From: an uncultured Porphyromonadaceae bacterium
Lineage (GTDB): Bacteria > Bacteroidota > Bacteroidia > Bacteroidales > Muribaculaceae
Direction of reading: 5' to 3'
Length of the DNA stretch: 61,085 nucleotides
Assembly: GCA_900540625.1 (NCBI GenBank)
Contig: UQGP01000010.1
Coordinates: 1 to 61,085, forward strand
The notes under the pieces are model-generated. The model made no database searches. It was given only the letters and a program-made list of their open reading frames with translations, and was not told the DNA's origin. The translations under genes and the position numbers were made by a program. Numbering within the stretch: position 1 is the stretch's first letter; every line of letters starts with the position of its first letter. Below are positions 7,239 to 17,690 of the stretch, piece by piece.

Positions 7239-10200
7239 CTACTTCTTGACGATGCGTATGGGCGTTTGTTCGTTGATTACAATCATATACACGCCGGAGG
7301 CCAGTGTGGAGACGTCCACGCTTTGGGTGTAGCTGTCTTCGCCGGCTATGCGTGCCACTTCGGCGCCGGTGCTCGAGAATACGCGGATGTCGCGTATAGC
7401 CTCGGGGCTGGTGACGGTCACCTCGGTGGTGGCCGGTACGGGGTAGGCGCTCAGGCTGTAGCCCGTGGCGTCACCTATGCCGGATGTCCCGGCGATGGTG
7501 GCGGTGGCGGTGGTGTTCGCACTCTTGCTTATGCGTGCATTGGTGGAGGCGTACACGGCCGTGATGCGGTACTTGTAGCCCGACGGGTTGGCGTTGGTGT
7601 AGTAGTACAGCACGCACTTGTGGTCGGTGGCGTAGTTGGCTTTTTCGCGCATGGCATAGCCTTTTTCACTCGGGCTGTCGGCGGCGGTAGTGCCGAATTT
7701 GTATTGTCCGGGCACTTGGCCGTTGGTGACTTCTACGGGATAGTAGTGGTAGTCTTCGCCTTGCTTGAGCAGCTCGAAGTTGCTAAGCGTCTTGTAGCTG
7801 CTGCCGCCGTCGGTGGAGACTTCGACGAGGAAGTACGACACGGGTTCGGAGGACTGAGCCGGCAGTGCGCGATCGAAGTCGAGGTCTACGCGGTAGGCGC
7901 CCTTAGCGCTGCCCGAGCCTTGGTAGGCGTAGGCATTGGCTGCGCCTATGGCTGCCGGGTAGTCGTTGTTGTCCACTGCGAAGTTAGCGGCGCCGTGGAT
8001 GATGGAGCCGTCTTTCTTGCGCTTGTAGATGGGCACAATTTCGGCGGTGTATTTCTCCGAATCGAGGTTGTACTCGCCCGAAGCGGTCTTGCTGTACTCG
8101 AGGGTGAACGTGTGGTCGGCTTTTGTGACATCGGGCACGTTGTTCCATGCTTGTATGATGTTGCCGGACTTGTCCTTGAGCGACACTTCGTAATGGTCGA
8201 CTATGACATCGGCGTTTTCGCTCAGGCCGTAATCGTGGTTGGTGCCGGGACGCCGCCATGTAATCTTCGAGTCAAAGTGTGTGATGTCGGTCTTGGCATT
8301 ATTGTATCCGGTGGTGATGTCCAATGTCGGGGGTACATCGGGGTACTGCACGCTGATGTACAGGCGGTACTTGGCAAAGCGCACGCCCGGAACGTACTGA
8401 TAGATGTATATGCAGTTCTCTTCCTTGTTATACTCGGCGCCGTACCAGCTTGCGTTGGAGTTGCCGGCGGTGAACCGGATGCTTTCGTCCAACTTGTTGG
8501 CTACCGTGGGCATGAGGTTGTCCTTGGAGGGCACGACGGTGGTGTAATTCTCGCCGTTCTTGCATTGTGCGATGTCGATACGGAAGTTGCCGGGGCTGTT
8601 GCTGTTGATAGTCGTGGAGTGTAGTACAAAGAATTCGTTGTTGTACGTGAAGGTCACGCCGCCGCACTGGGTGATATCGGCTGTGTTCGAGAACATCAGG
8701 GTGTATTTGCCGTTGGCGTCTACGTACCATGTGCCGATGCCGCGTACGGTCTGTATGAAGGCTTGGCGTCCGGCTACGGGGTAGGAATAGTTCTCGGTGG
8801 AAGCCAGTGTATTGATGTCGCGACCGAGGGCTGCGATTTCGCTGATGGGAGCGGTGAATTTGTCCACGGCTGTGGCGGTGCCGCCGTTCATCTTGATGCG
8901 GAAGACGTCAGCCGAGCGGTTCATGGACATCAGCAGGAAGCCCGTGCCGTTTTTGGCGTTGCCGCCGGCCGAGATGTAGTGTGTACGGTAGTACTGAAGA
9001 CCTTTGTCGCACGCCAACTTGCTGCCGTTTTTGGCGTTGAAATCGGCTACTGCGGCCTTGCCGGCTTCCGAATTGATATAGTCGGTCTCCATATCGGAGA
9101 AGTGTTTGCCGTTGTATCTGAGCTCGGTCTCGCCGGTTTCGTTGCCATGTACGTATGCTGTCGGGCGGTAGAATAGTGCGTTTTCATCGGAGAAGGCTGC
9201 GGAGTGTGTGGCGCGACGCCATTTATTACCGCCTTCGTCTACGGCGACAAACTGGTTTTCAAGGCCCCAGGTGCCGACTTCGGTGTGGAGGTTGTCGCCG
9301 ATGGTCTTGATGGTAGCTGCATCGGCACCGATAGATTTGATGCCGCCACCCCAATCGCTTTTATACTTTTCGGAAGTTACACCGCTGGGCAGATCCCAAT
9401 AGTTATTGGGTATATATTTAAGTTGTGGTTTTGTTGCCGTTAGTGCTCCGGCGGCGTTGGGCTCGGTGCGTGCGGTCAGCTGTGCGATGTACCACTTGCC
9501 GTTGTAGTACTGAGCCTGACGGTATACATCGCCGGGGGCACCATATGCGCCTACCGGCGTCTTGGCGTTGGCAAACAGGCCTTTGGCCACTACTGCATCG
9601 GCGGGCTTACCGGCCTTGTTCCACTCGTCCTCGGTCATGATGGGGTAGTTGTATACGGTGTCGAGGACGTACGATGCTACGTCATCGGCGTGCTTGATGG
9701 TAGCGGATACCGATGTCGAGCGCGTGACGCTGCCGTCTATCCAATAAGCCACAATCACGTAGGAGTATGTGCCGTCTGGAAGGTTGGTGTCGATATACGA
9801 GCCGCCGTTGTAATTGTTCAGGATCTTGATACCGTCGCGGAATAATTCGTAGTGGTCGAGGTTCTCCGTCGAGGCCACTTCCCATGCCAGGGCGGCGGTG
9901 CGGCGTCCCTTATAGGTATCTACGGAAGTGAAGTAGGGGGCGGCGGAGGCCTTAGGCGCTACGGTGTTGGAGGTGACGGAATTGGTCTTTTCGCCGTCCT
10001 TGGTGGTGATGGTTTGGTTCATAGTGGCGCGTACCATCAGCGAGGTCTCCACGGTGACTACAACGCCGTTCTCGGTTTCCGAGCCTAAGGGCGAGTAGTT
10101 GGCCACGTCGTATTTGGTGGTGTTGGCGGGTATGGTGGCGAGGTCTTGTGTCGTGGTGGTGGCGGTGCCGCCGGCGGGTGTCTTTTTGATTACCTTGACC

Positions 10201-11711
10201 ACGGTGAAGTTCTTGATTGTGCCGTATGCCGGGGTACTCCATTCGAGGTGTGCCGTGGCTGTGGCGTCTGTCGGGTCGATGGAGGCGGTCAGGGCGATGT
10301 TGCCGAAGCCGGCATCGTAAGTCGAGGCAGTGGCGTTTTGGGCGCTTGTGCCTTCGGCGTTGACGGCTATGATGCGGTATTTGTGCTGCTTGCCCGTACC
10401 GGTGGTCAGAACAAGTGTCTTTGAGGTGGCATTGCCGTCATATACCTTGGTTTCGGGCGAGTTGGTACAGTCGTACACTTGATACGAAGTGGCTTTGTCG
10501 GCTGCGTTCCATTTCAAGTCGACCTTCTGGGATGTGCCCTCCCACCTTGCCGTGGCGGTGAAGCCGGTAACGGTTGCAGGCCTGCGGTCGTCTTTGTACT
10601 CGACACGGACGATGCCGCCATCGGGGTCGACGCCGTAGAGCACCAGATGTCGATCGGCTTCCTTGATGTCGTAATCGCAGAAGGTGAAGCCTGCTTTGCT
10701 TATATCGTTATTCGAAACAGTCTGAGCGTCGGTGATAATATTCTTGCCGTTGGCCACGCCATCGGTGTAGTCGATGAGGGAGAGTTTGGGCGCAGTGGTG
10801 CCGCTTGAACAGTTCATATTCAAGGACAATTTGCGGCCTTTGAAGGTGAAGAATTTTTGGCCGGTGCCGTAAATAGTGCTTAATCCGTTGCCGGAGAGCT
10901 CCTCCTTTACGGATCCGTCGGCATTAAAGTGGATGCCGTATGTATTGTTGAAAGACGTAATCCACACTGTGCCGTCATCCATCGGGTCTATGCTGACGTT
11001 ATTCCAGTCAGCGCCTAAGCTTTTGGCTAATTTGATTTCCTTGACGGAAGTCGTCTGCTTGTTCTTGATTGTGAAGACGAGCAATCGATCTATGTCGTTT
11101 CCTTTCGTTGCAATCATGTATATCCTGCCGTCATCGGGTGTACCCCATGCACCAAATCCTTGGTATGGATTAAGTCTTGGATTTCCTGAGCAGTCTACTC
11201 GGTTCTCAATTTTGTCATTGAAAAGGTATATTGGTGCACTTGAGGCACTACTCCAGCAATATATCTTGGTATTTTGGGTGCTGCTGCTTGGACAATTCAT
11301 AGCAACGACCGAATTGCCCATACGGGTCATACCTAATAGTGCGGCATAGTAGCTCCCTCCTTCAGACCAGTCAATGGTATTGTCCACACCGTTCATGTTA
11401 GCTTCGCCTTCTTGGGCAAAAGTAGTGCTGTTGAGCACCTTAATCTTGTAGGATGATTTCGTGCCCATGTTGCCGTTTTGAGTCAACACCCACAATTGGT
11501 TGTTGAAAACGGTCAGACCGGCGGCACAAACATTGCCGTCGCCGGTGGTGTTGCCGTTGTTCGGCCACCAGGCGTTGACCGGGGAGGCGTTTTTCTTGCA
11601 GTAGGTGGTGGCCCCTGCGGGGATGGTGAAAGCCTCGGCGGAGGCTCCCACCGAGGAGCCGAGCGCCGTGATAAACGCCATCAGTGTTAAGAATGCATTT
11701 TTGAATCTCAT
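7239..11711 (-). CDS. Large secreted T9SS cargo protein (paralog 1)
   Basis: A 1,490-residue exported protein of unknown function. Residues 1-24 are a signal peptide (MRFKNAFLTLMAFITALGSS...ASA). An N-terminal module shared with the next gene has the signature CKKNASPVNAWWPN. Fibronectin type III-like repeats follow from about residue 375 (TVTGFTATARWEG, then VDLKWNAADKATSYQVY). The middle contains possible beta-propeller-like strands. The last 80 residues (YSLSAYPVPATTEVTVTSPE ... GVYMIVINEQTPIRIVKK) are a T9SS type A sorting domain, so the protein is expected on the cell surface or released. The ATG at 11711 is chosen because the signal peptide starts there. It is a tandem paralog of the gene at 12666-17066. 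Confidence 0.85.
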   Translation of the reverse strand: MRFKNAFLTLMAFITALGSSVGASAEAFTIPAGATTYCKKNASPVNAWWPNNGNTTGDGNVCAAGLTVFNNQLWVLTQNGNMGTKSSYKIKVLNSTTFAQEGEANMNGVDNTIDWSEGGSYYAALLGMTRMGNSVVAMNCPSSSTQNTKIYCWSSASSAPIYLFNDKIENRVDCSGNPRLNPYQGFGAWGTPDDGRIYMIATKGNDIDRLLVFTIKNKQTTSVKEIKLAKSLGADWNNVSIDPMDDGTVWITSFNNTYGIHFNADGSVKEELSGNGLSTIYGTGQKFFTFKGRKLSLNMNCSSGTTAPKLSLIDYTDGVANGKNIITDAQTVSNNDISKAGFTFCDYDIKEADRHLVLYGVDPDGGIVRVEYKDDRRPATVTGFTATARWEGTSQKVDLKWNAADKATSYQVYDCTNSPETKVYDGNATSKTLVLTTGTGKQHKYRIIAVNAEGTSAQNATASTYDAGFGNIALTASIDPTDATATAHLEWSTPAYGTIKNFTVVKVIKKTPAGGTATTTTQDLATIPANTTKYDVANYSPLGSETENGVVVTVETSLMVRATMNQTITTKDGEKTNSVTSNTVAPKASAAPYFTSVDTYKGRRTAALAWEVASTENLDHYELFRDGIKILNNYNGGSYIDTNLPDGTYSYVIVAYWIDGSVTRSTSVSATIKHADDVASYVLDTVYNYPIMTEDEWNKAGKPADAVVAKGLFANAKTPVGAYGAPGDVYRQAQYYNGKWYIAQLTARTEPNAAGALTATKPQLKYIPNNYWDLPSGVTSEKYKSDWGGGIKSIGADAATIKTIGDNLHTEVGTWGLENQFVAVDEGGNKWRRATHSAAFSDENALFYRPTAYVHGNETGETELRYNGKHFSDMETDYINSEAGKAAVADFNAKNGSKLACDKGLQYYRTHYISAGGNAKNGTGFLLMSMNRSADVFRIKMNGGTATAVDKFTAPISEIAALGRDINTLASTENYSYPVAGRQAFIQTVRGIGTWYVDANGKYTLMFSNTADITQCGGVTFTYNNEFFVLHSTTINSNSPGNFRIDIAQCKNGENYTTVVPSKDNLMPTVANKLDESIRFTAGNSNASWYGAEYNKEENCIYIYQYVPGVRFAKYRLYISVQYPDVPPTLDITTGYNNAKTDITHFDSKITWRRPGTNHDYGLSENADVIVDHYEVSLKDKSGNIIQAWNNVPDVTKADHTFTLEYSKTASGEYNLDSEKYTAEIVPIYKRKKDGSIIHGAANFAVDNNDYPAAIGAANAYAYQGSGSAKGAYRVDLDFDRALPAQSSEPVSYFLVEVSTDGGSSYKTLSNFELLKQGEDYHYYPVEVTNGQVPGQYKFGTTAADSPSEKGYAMREKANYATDHKCVLYYYTNANPSGYKYRITAVYASTNARISKSANTTATATIAGTSGIGDATGYSLSAYPVPATTEVTVTSPEAIRDIRVFSSTGAEVARIAGEDSYTQSVDVSTLASGVYMIVINEQTPIRIVKK

Positions 11712-12229
11712 ATTATGAAATGTAGTTAATGTTTGTTCCGAGTTTTTCACGCTGTTCCGGTCCAAGCTGCTCTAAGCCATAGGTTGTCGAGGGGAAGCGT
11801 AGTGCTTTGTATAGTGTTTCATGCGTGCTTAGTCCTGTCTTGTCAGGAGCTGTCAGTCGGTGTCAGTCGATGTCGGATGTTGTCAGTCGATGTCGGTTGT
11901 CTTGCCCGGGCAAATGCGAGGACTTGTGCACGCGATGCCACGAATGTGGATGGATGCGTGCTCTGTAACTTTTTATGTGTGTGGTGTGCCGCGGGGCGGT
12001 CTTGTGGCAGCGGTGGCGGCGTTTGGTCGTGCGTGCCTCGGGCCTATACTCCGGGAGGTTGTAGAATGGCCTCCGGCTTGGAGGCTTTTTGATAATCGGT
12101 TCGCGGACGTTTTTGCCGTCCGTGCCCATAATGCAATAAAGTCAATGTATGTTATATCAAGCATTGAGCTTGATTTTGAGCCTGCAAAGTTAAGCATTAT
12201 TCTGCAAATACAGCACAAAAAGTGCCAAA
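11712..12229 (-). promoter_or_regulatory. Long leader and -7 box of T9SS paralog 1
   Basis: No gene is supported here. A minus-strand TAACTTTG box is at 12192-12185, but there is no good -33 element at 19-21 nt, so the promoter is tentative. If used, the leader is about 465 nt. It contains a 20-bp tandem duplication (TGTCAGTCGATGTCGGATGT at 11861-11880 and 11881-11900, one mismatch) and a GCCTCC-GGCTT-GGAGGC hairpin (about 12070-12086). No known riboswitch signature was recognised. Confidence 0.4.
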
Positions 12230-12426
12230 ATAATGTGGAATGTTGAATTTTGAATGTTGAATTGAGCTAACGCCGAAGGTCGACCACTCATTTGTCGCTG
12301 CTCATTCGTGCATTGGGGACCTAAAGACCCTAAAGCCCTTAAAGTCCTTAAGGTCCTTAAAGTCCCGGGCCCTCAATTCCACATTCCACATTCGACATTC
12401 CACATTATTCGAAGTTCCACATTATA
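12230..12426. repeat. ATTCCAC arrays flanking a CCTTAAGG array
   Basis: Three parts: 12230-12255 is TGGAATGTTGAAT-type 7-mers pointing (as ATTCCACATTATT on the minus strand) toward the paralog 1 promoter; 12317-12366 is CCTTAAGG 9-mers; 12374-12426 is ATTCCAC units on the plus strand ending in CACATTATAT. Together they fill most of the gap between the two T9SS paralogs. Confidence 0.85.
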
Positions 12427-12434
12427 TAAACTGA

Positions 12435-12463
12435 GCTCCGCTAACCTCGGCGGTCGGCGGAGC
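12435..12463 (-). terminator. Hairpin downstream of T9SS paralog 2
   Basis: GCTCCGC (12435-12441) and GCGGAGC (12457-12463) form a stem about 200 nt past the stop at 12666, matching in place and sequence the terminator after paralog 1 (both contain CTAACCTC and GGTCGGCGG). The T-tract on the minus strand is weak. 12464-12665 holds nothing else recognisable. Confidence 0.55.
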
Positions 12464-12665
12464 CCTTAACAATATTGCATTCTACATTTCAGGTTGATCA
12501 ATCAATCACTTTTTCAGTTGTTTTTAAGATGCGTGCTGCATCACTGCAGTACTAAGTAATTCTATTAATTACTTGCTTCTTAGGGCTTCACTCGCACAAG
12601 CGAGCGGTGGCCCTGCGAGCACGTGCCAACCTTGGTCGGCACGGCCGCATATATCAAAGTATCAA

Positions 12666-15600
12666 TCACTTCTTAACGATACGCAGGGGGGCCTGCTCGT
12701 TGACTACGAGCATGTACACGCCCGGGGCCAGGGTGGAGACGTCCACGCTTTGGGTGTAGTCCTTTTCGCCGGCCACGCGTGCCACTTCGGCGCCCGCTGT
12801 TGAGAAGATGCGTACGCTTTCTATAGCCTCGGGGCTGGTGACGGTTACCGCAGTGGTGGCGGGCACGGGGTAGGCGCTCAGGCTGTAGCCGGTGGCGTCA
12901 CCTATGCCGGTTGTCCCGCCGGTGAAGTTCTCGGCGTTGGTCGAGGCGGTCTTGCGTATGCGGGCATTGGTGGAGGCGTACACGGCCGTGATGCGGTACT
13001 TGAAGTCCGACGGGTTGACGTTGGTGTAGTAGTATAGCACGCACTTGTGGTCGGTGGCGTGGTTGGCTTTTTCGCGCAAGGCGTAGCCCTTTTCGCCGGG
13101 GGTGTCGATGCCGAATTTGTACGTATCGCTCCCGCCGAACTTGTAGTTGCCGGGCACTTGGCCGTTGGTGACTTCTACGGGGTAGTGGTGGTAGTCTTCG
13201 CCCTGCTTGAGCAGGTTGAATTTGTTAAGGGTGTTGAAGGTGGCGCCTCCGTCGGTGGAGTATTCCACGAGGAAGTACGACACGGGTTCGTTTGAATTGG
13301 CGGCTGTGGCACGGTCAAAGTCGAGGTCTACGCGGTACATGCCGGCGGCAGCGCCATTTCCGCTATAGATGTATGCTTTGGCTTCGCCTATGGCTGCCGG
13401 GTAGTCGTTGTTATCTACTGCGAAGTTGGAGGCGCCGCGGATGATATCGGTGTTGTTGCGCTTGTAGACAGGTACAATCTCGGCGATATACTTCTGCGAG
13501 TTGAGCACCATGCTGTTGTCGCCGGCTGACGGGTTGTAGTCAGGTTTGTATTCGAGTGTAAACACGTGGTTGGCATCGGCGACATCGGCGATGTTGTCCC
13601 ACGTCTTGATCACGTTGTTGTCGCGGTCGCGGAGGGTCACTTCGTAGTGGTCTACTTTGATGTTGGCTGTTTCGGACATGCCGTATTCGTGGTCTGTGCC
13701 GGGACGACGCCAGGTGATTTTGGAGTCAAAGCGCGTGATGTCGGTCTTGTCTTCGCCGTTATATCCGGTGGTAATGTCCAATGTCGGGGGTACATCGGGG
13801 TATTGGTCGCGCTTGTACAGGCGGTATTTGGCAAATCGTATGCCCGGGACATACTGATAGATGTATATGCAGTCGTCTGCGGCGTTGTACTCGGCACCGT
13901 ACCAGCTGCCGTTGGAGTTGCCGGCTTCGAATTGTGCGGTTTCGTCCAACTTGTTGCCTACGCACGGTATCAGGTTATCCTTGGAGGGCACGACATTGTC
14001 CGCGGTCTCGCCGTTTTTGTGTTGCGCGATGTCTATGCGGAAGTAACCGGGGTTGTTGCTGCGGACGGTAGAGCTGTGCAACACGAAGAATTCGTTGTTG
14101 TACTTGAAGGTCACACCGCCGCATTGGGAGACATCTGCCATGTCTGTATACATTAATGTGTAGTTGCCGGAGGGGTCTACATACCATGTGCCGATGCCGC
14201 GCACGGTCTGGATAAAGGCCCCGTTGCGCCCGGCTACGGGGAAGGCGTAGTTCTCGGTCGAGCCCCATGGATTTACAGGTTTCCCGGCATCTTTTCCCGA
14301 AGAATATACCATACCTTCGAGATTGGGAGTGAATTTCGTCACGTTCTTCACCGTGCCGTTTGTGTTAAAGCTAACTCGGTATAAATCAGCGCTCTTGTTC
14401 ATGGCAAGCAGTGCGTAACCTGTGCCGCCTTTGATGCTTCCTCCTGCGCTTATGTAGTGGGTGCGGTAATGCTGGTCAGTGCTATTCCCATCTTTGGAAA
14501 GCTCAAGGAAGGTTTTGCCTCCATATGTAATCACTTCTGTTTCGCCGACACCATTCGAAAAGAGGTATTTCGTAGGACGGTAGAAGCTACCTTCCTTGCC
14601 TAAGTCTGACTGTGTTGATCGTCGGATTATAACCCCGTCATCATCCAAGGCGATGAATTGGTTTTCAAGGCCATACCATTTGCATCCGGTGGATTGTAGC
14701 CCGTCTGCATTGCCTATCGTTTTGATTGTGGCATTGTCGGCACTTATGACATAGGCTCCGCCCATCCAGGTATTTGTCCATATACTTTTATCTGTACCGG
14801 AAGGGGTCTGCCAGTATCCTCTGGGAATGGGGTTTAAATCACATGCCGTTAGTCTTGCCAAATACCATTTGCCGTCGTAGAACTGAGCCTGACGGAATGC
14901 ATCGCCGGGAGCGCCGCCGCCGACAGGAGTCCTGGCGTTGGCAAAATTGTTTGTAGCAAGGCAAGCATCTGCGGGTTTGCCGGCGGCTTCCCATTCGGCT
15001 TGTGTCATGATGGGGTAGTCGTAGACGGTATCGAGGATGTACGATGTCACATCCTCCTTATACTGTATGGTGGCGCTGACGGATGTAGTGCGTGTGGCGT
15101 AGGTGTTGCCGCCTTCGGTGAAATAGGCCACAACGAAATAGGTGTATGTTCCGTCGGGTAAGTCCGTATCGATGTACGAGCCGCTTTGGTAGTTGTTCAG
15201 AATCTTGATGCCGTCGCGGTACAACTCATAGCGCGTAAAGTTGTACGAGTTGGCCAATTCCCAAGACAGGGCAACGGTGCGACGTCCCGGGTAGGTGGTT
15301 ACGGAGGTGAAGTGGGGAGCCTTGGCCGCCGTGGGGGTCACGGTGTTCGAATTCACCGTATTGGCTGTGCCATCTTTGGTGGTTACGGTCTGTCCCATCT
15401 TGGCGCGGACAAACAACGAGGTGGACACGCTATAGGTTACTTCGCCCTCGGTTATGGACGACAGCGATTGGAATTCGGGGATTTCGTAGGAAGTCTGAGT
15501 GGTTGGCAGTGTGGCCACGAGGACGTCTGACTCGGAGGTGCTGTTGTCGTTGCCGGTCTTCTTGAGGTGCTTCCACAGCTCGTATTCCAGAAGTGTGCCG

Positions 15601-17066
15601 TGTGCCGGGGCGCTCCATTCGAGCTTGGCCGTGGATGTTTGGTCTGCCGGGTCTATGGTGCCGGTGAGGGTGATAGCGCCGAACCATACATCGTAGGTAT
15701 TGGCGTAGGCATTTTGCGGGCTCTCGCCATCGTTGTTATATCCTTTGATGCGGTATTTGTGTTCCTTGCCGCCGCCTATGGCGAGGTCAAGTGTGCAGGA
15801 TGTCTCGCTGCCTTCGTAGACCTTGACCGCCGAACTTTCGCCTGCGGTGTAATCAAACACTTTATAGCTCGTGGCCTTGGCATCGCCATCCCATTTCAGG
15901 TCTACCTTCTGTCCGGCGCCTTCCCAGCGTGCCGTCGCCGTGAAGTTCTGTATCTGCCCGGGAAGCGTACTTTCCTCGTTATATTCTACGCGCACGATAC
16001 CACCGTCGCAATCCAGACCGTATAATACCAAGTGCTTGTCTGCCTTCTTAATCAAATAGTCGCAGCCGGTGAAGTTAATCTTGTCTTGTTTGTGATTGGA
16101 CAGCTTTACAGCCTCGTCTTCAAGTATATTCTTTTGATTGTTCCCTACACCGGTAGTGTAATCGATGAGAGAGAGACCGGGCGATTCCCACGTGCTGGCG
16201 GTATAGTTCATACACAGGGCGAGTTTTTGGCCTTTGAAGGAGAAGTGGCGTTGACCGCGGCCTGGTTGTCCGTTCATGCCTGTGCCGTTGAATTCTTCAA
16301 TCTTTGTGCCATCGGCTTTATAGTGGATGCCGTATGTGCCGGAATTCTTTACCCAAAAAGATCCATCACTTTGGGGATCAATATATGCCATTCGGGTTGG
16401 GCGTGCGATGGTAATATTCACCGTTGAAGCAGAGCCAATGGTGCTGCCTCCTGTGATGGAGTGGGAGTTCATCGTGTCGTTGCCATCAGCGCCTAAGAAA
16501 TACAGCTTGCCGTTTGAGGTGTCTCCGTAAACGCCAAAGCCAAAGCCGTATCTAACGCTTCCTATGCTTTTGACAGTAGGGTTGCCAATTTGAGTTGGAT
16601 TGCTATAGCACTTCCATATATATATGTTTTGTGGTGTAGTACCCCAGGAGTTGCCGCCATGGGCGACGATACAATCTCCCATTCTGCGGATGCTCGAAAT
16701 GGCATAACTTGTACTATTTGAGCCATCTGTAACTCCGGCATCTGAGGCTTTTATTGATTTTTTGAGCTCGAATGTCGTGCCATCTATAATTTGGATGGTG
16801 AAGCTCGATGCCGTTTGCATGCTTCCGTTTTGGACAACAACCCATACATAACCATATTGGTCGACAGCCATATCCACAGCTTTGATGTTGACTTCGTTGC
16901 TGCTATTTCCGCCGTTAGGCCACCAGGCGTTGACCGGGGCTGCGTTCTTCTTGCAGGAAGTAGTGCTGCCGGTCGGGATGGTAAACGCCTCGGCGCCGGC
17001 GGGCAAGGCCGAGGAGAGCGCCAGCACGAATGCCGTAAGAGATAAGAGTATCCTTTTAAGTCTCAT
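12666..17066 (-). CDS. Large secreted T9SS cargo protein (paralog 2)
   Basis: A 1,466-residue exported protein, paralogous over its whole length to the gene at 7239-11711. Signal peptide at 1-25 (MRLKRILLSLTAFVLALSSA...AGA), then the shared CKKNAAPVNAWWPN module, fibronectin type III-like repeats (QNFTATARWEGAGQKVDLKW near residue 375), long near-identical blocks such as YPDVPPTLDITTGYNG and YRITAVYASTNARI, and a T9SS type A sorting domain (YSLSAYPVPATTAVTVTSPE to the RIVKK end). The N-terminal 350 residues have diverged more than the C-terminal half, suggesting different ligands. Function unknown; a surface adhesin or binding protein is a guess. The start is the only ATG giving a signal peptide. 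Confidence 0.85.
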   Translation of the reverse strand: MRLKRILLSLTAFVLALSSALPAGAEAFTIPTGSTTSCKKNAAPVNAWWPNGGNSSNEVNIKAVDMAVDQYGYVWVVVQNGSMQTASSFTIQIIDGTTFELKKSIKASDAGVTDGSNSTSYAISSIRRMGDCIVAHGGNSWGTTPQNIYIWKCYSNPTQIGNPTVKSIGSVRYGFGFGVYGDTSNGKLYFLGADGNDTMNSHSITGGSTIGSASTVNITIARPTRMAYIDPQSDGSFWVKNSGTYGIHYKADGTKIEEFNGTGMNGQPGRGQRHFSFKGQKLALCMNYTASTWESPGLSLIDYTTGVGNNQKNILEDEAVKLSNHKQDKINFTGCDYLIKKADKHLVLYGLDCDGGIVRVEYNEESTLPGQIQNFTATARWEGAGQKVDLKWDGDAKATSYKVFDYTAGESSAVKVYEGSETSCTLDLAIGGGKEHKYRIKGYNNDGESPQNAYANTYDVWFGAITLTGTIDPADQTSTAKLEWSAPAHGTLLEYELWKHLKKTGNDNSTSESDVLVATLPTTQTSYEIPEFQSLSSITEGEVTYSVSTSLFVRAKMGQTVTTKDGTANTVNSNTVTPTAAKAPHFTSVTTYPGRRTVALSWELANSYNFTRYELYRDGIKILNNYQSGSYIDTDLPDGTYTYFVVAYFTEGGNTYATRTTSVSATIQYKEDVTSYILDTVYDYPIMTQAEWEAAGKPADACLATNNFANARTPVGGGAPGDAFRQAQFYDGKWYLARLTACDLNPIPRGYWQTPSGTDKSIWTNTWMGGAYVISADNATIKTIGNADGLQSTGCKWYGLENQFIALDDDGVIIRRSTQSDLGKEGSFYRPTKYLFSNGVGETEVITYGGKTFLELSKDGNSTDQHYRTHYISAGGSIKGGTGYALLAMNKSADLYRVSFNTNGTVKNVTKFTPNLEGMVYSSGKDAGKPVNPWGSTENYAFPVAGRNGAFIQTVRGIGTWYVDPSGNYTLMYTDMADVSQCGGVTFKYNNEFFVLHSSTVRSNNPGYFRIDIAQHKNGETADNVVPSKDNLIPCVGNKLDETAQFEAGNSNGSWYGAEYNAADDCIYIYQYVPGIRFAKYRLYKRDQYPDVPPTLDITTGYNGEDKTDITRFDSKITWRRPGTDHEYGMSETANIKVDHYEVTLRDRDNNVIKTWDNIADVADANHVFTLEYKPDYNPSAGDNSMVLNSQKYIAEIVPVYKRNNTDIIRGASNFAVDNNDYPAAIGEAKAYIYSGNGAAAGMYRVDLDFDRATAANSNEPVSYFLVEYSTDGGATFNTLNKFNLLKQGEDYHHYPVEVTNGQVPGNYKFGGSDTYKFGIDTPGEKGYALREKANHATDHKCVLYYYTNVNPSDFKYRITAVYASTNARIRKTASTNAENFTGGTTGIGDATGYSLSAYPVPATTAVTVTSPEAIESVRIFSTAGAEVARVAGEKDYTQSVDVSTLAPGVYMLVVNEQAPLRIVKK

Positions 17067-17690
17067 TTTGTTAGAATATTGTTTTTAGGTTATTATTATC
17101 GCAAATAGGGTGTATCGTGGCGGATTTCGCGCCCGGGAGTTGCGTTGTCGGCATCGGCTGTCGCAGTTGCGAGGAGGCCTGTCGCCGAGGGTGCCGTAGC
17201 CGTGCCCTTCGGGATATAAGGCGTGCGGCCGCGGCGTGAATAAGTTGCCGTTATTGTGTACGGATATTTAAGGTGTACATACGGTCTATTGGGGTTTATA
17301 TATAGAGGATATTGACGCATAACGCCAATTTTCGGGGAGCAGTCAGCCACAAGAGGCATCATGTGCCGCGACGTATCCGCTGCGACGGCTGTGGCCGACT
17401 TTTACAAATATATTGCGTCCGCCAAGGTGCGGGAGCAATTCAAGACGGCGTGTGAGCGCTAACACACTTGCAGACAACGCCATATCTTCCATGCCTCCGG
17501 AGGCGCTGTATGACGCCCCGGTATCACGGTAATGGCATTAGTCCCGTTTTCGCTTGACTATGCAAAGATACGGAAATTGTCGCAATGGTTCGCGTTAAAT
17601 CTGTATAACTTTATGGAAAATATTGCGCCAAAAATATTGCCAACAGCACAATGCACATCACCTCTTGTAGCCTCTTTTGTAACAATCATG
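17067..17690 (-). promoter_or_regulatory. Long leader and -7 box of T9SS paralog 2
   Basis: No gene is supported. A minus-strand TATCTTTG box lies at 17570-17563, with no clear -33 partner, giving a leader of about 490 nt, much like paralog 1. A self-complementary GCCTCCGGAGGC lies near 17493-17504, at about the distance of the similar hairpin in the other leader. No known riboswitch was recognised. Confidence 0.38.

Noticed and set aside
7188..8624. Long plus-strand open frame opposite the first T9SS gene
   Set aside because: Antisense to a gene with a signal peptide and sorting domain; no motifs of its own.
11733..12246. Cys-rich plus-strand open frames before T9SS paralog 1
   Set aside because: Low-complexity translation, no motif, no promoter; better read as the leader of the minus-strand gene.
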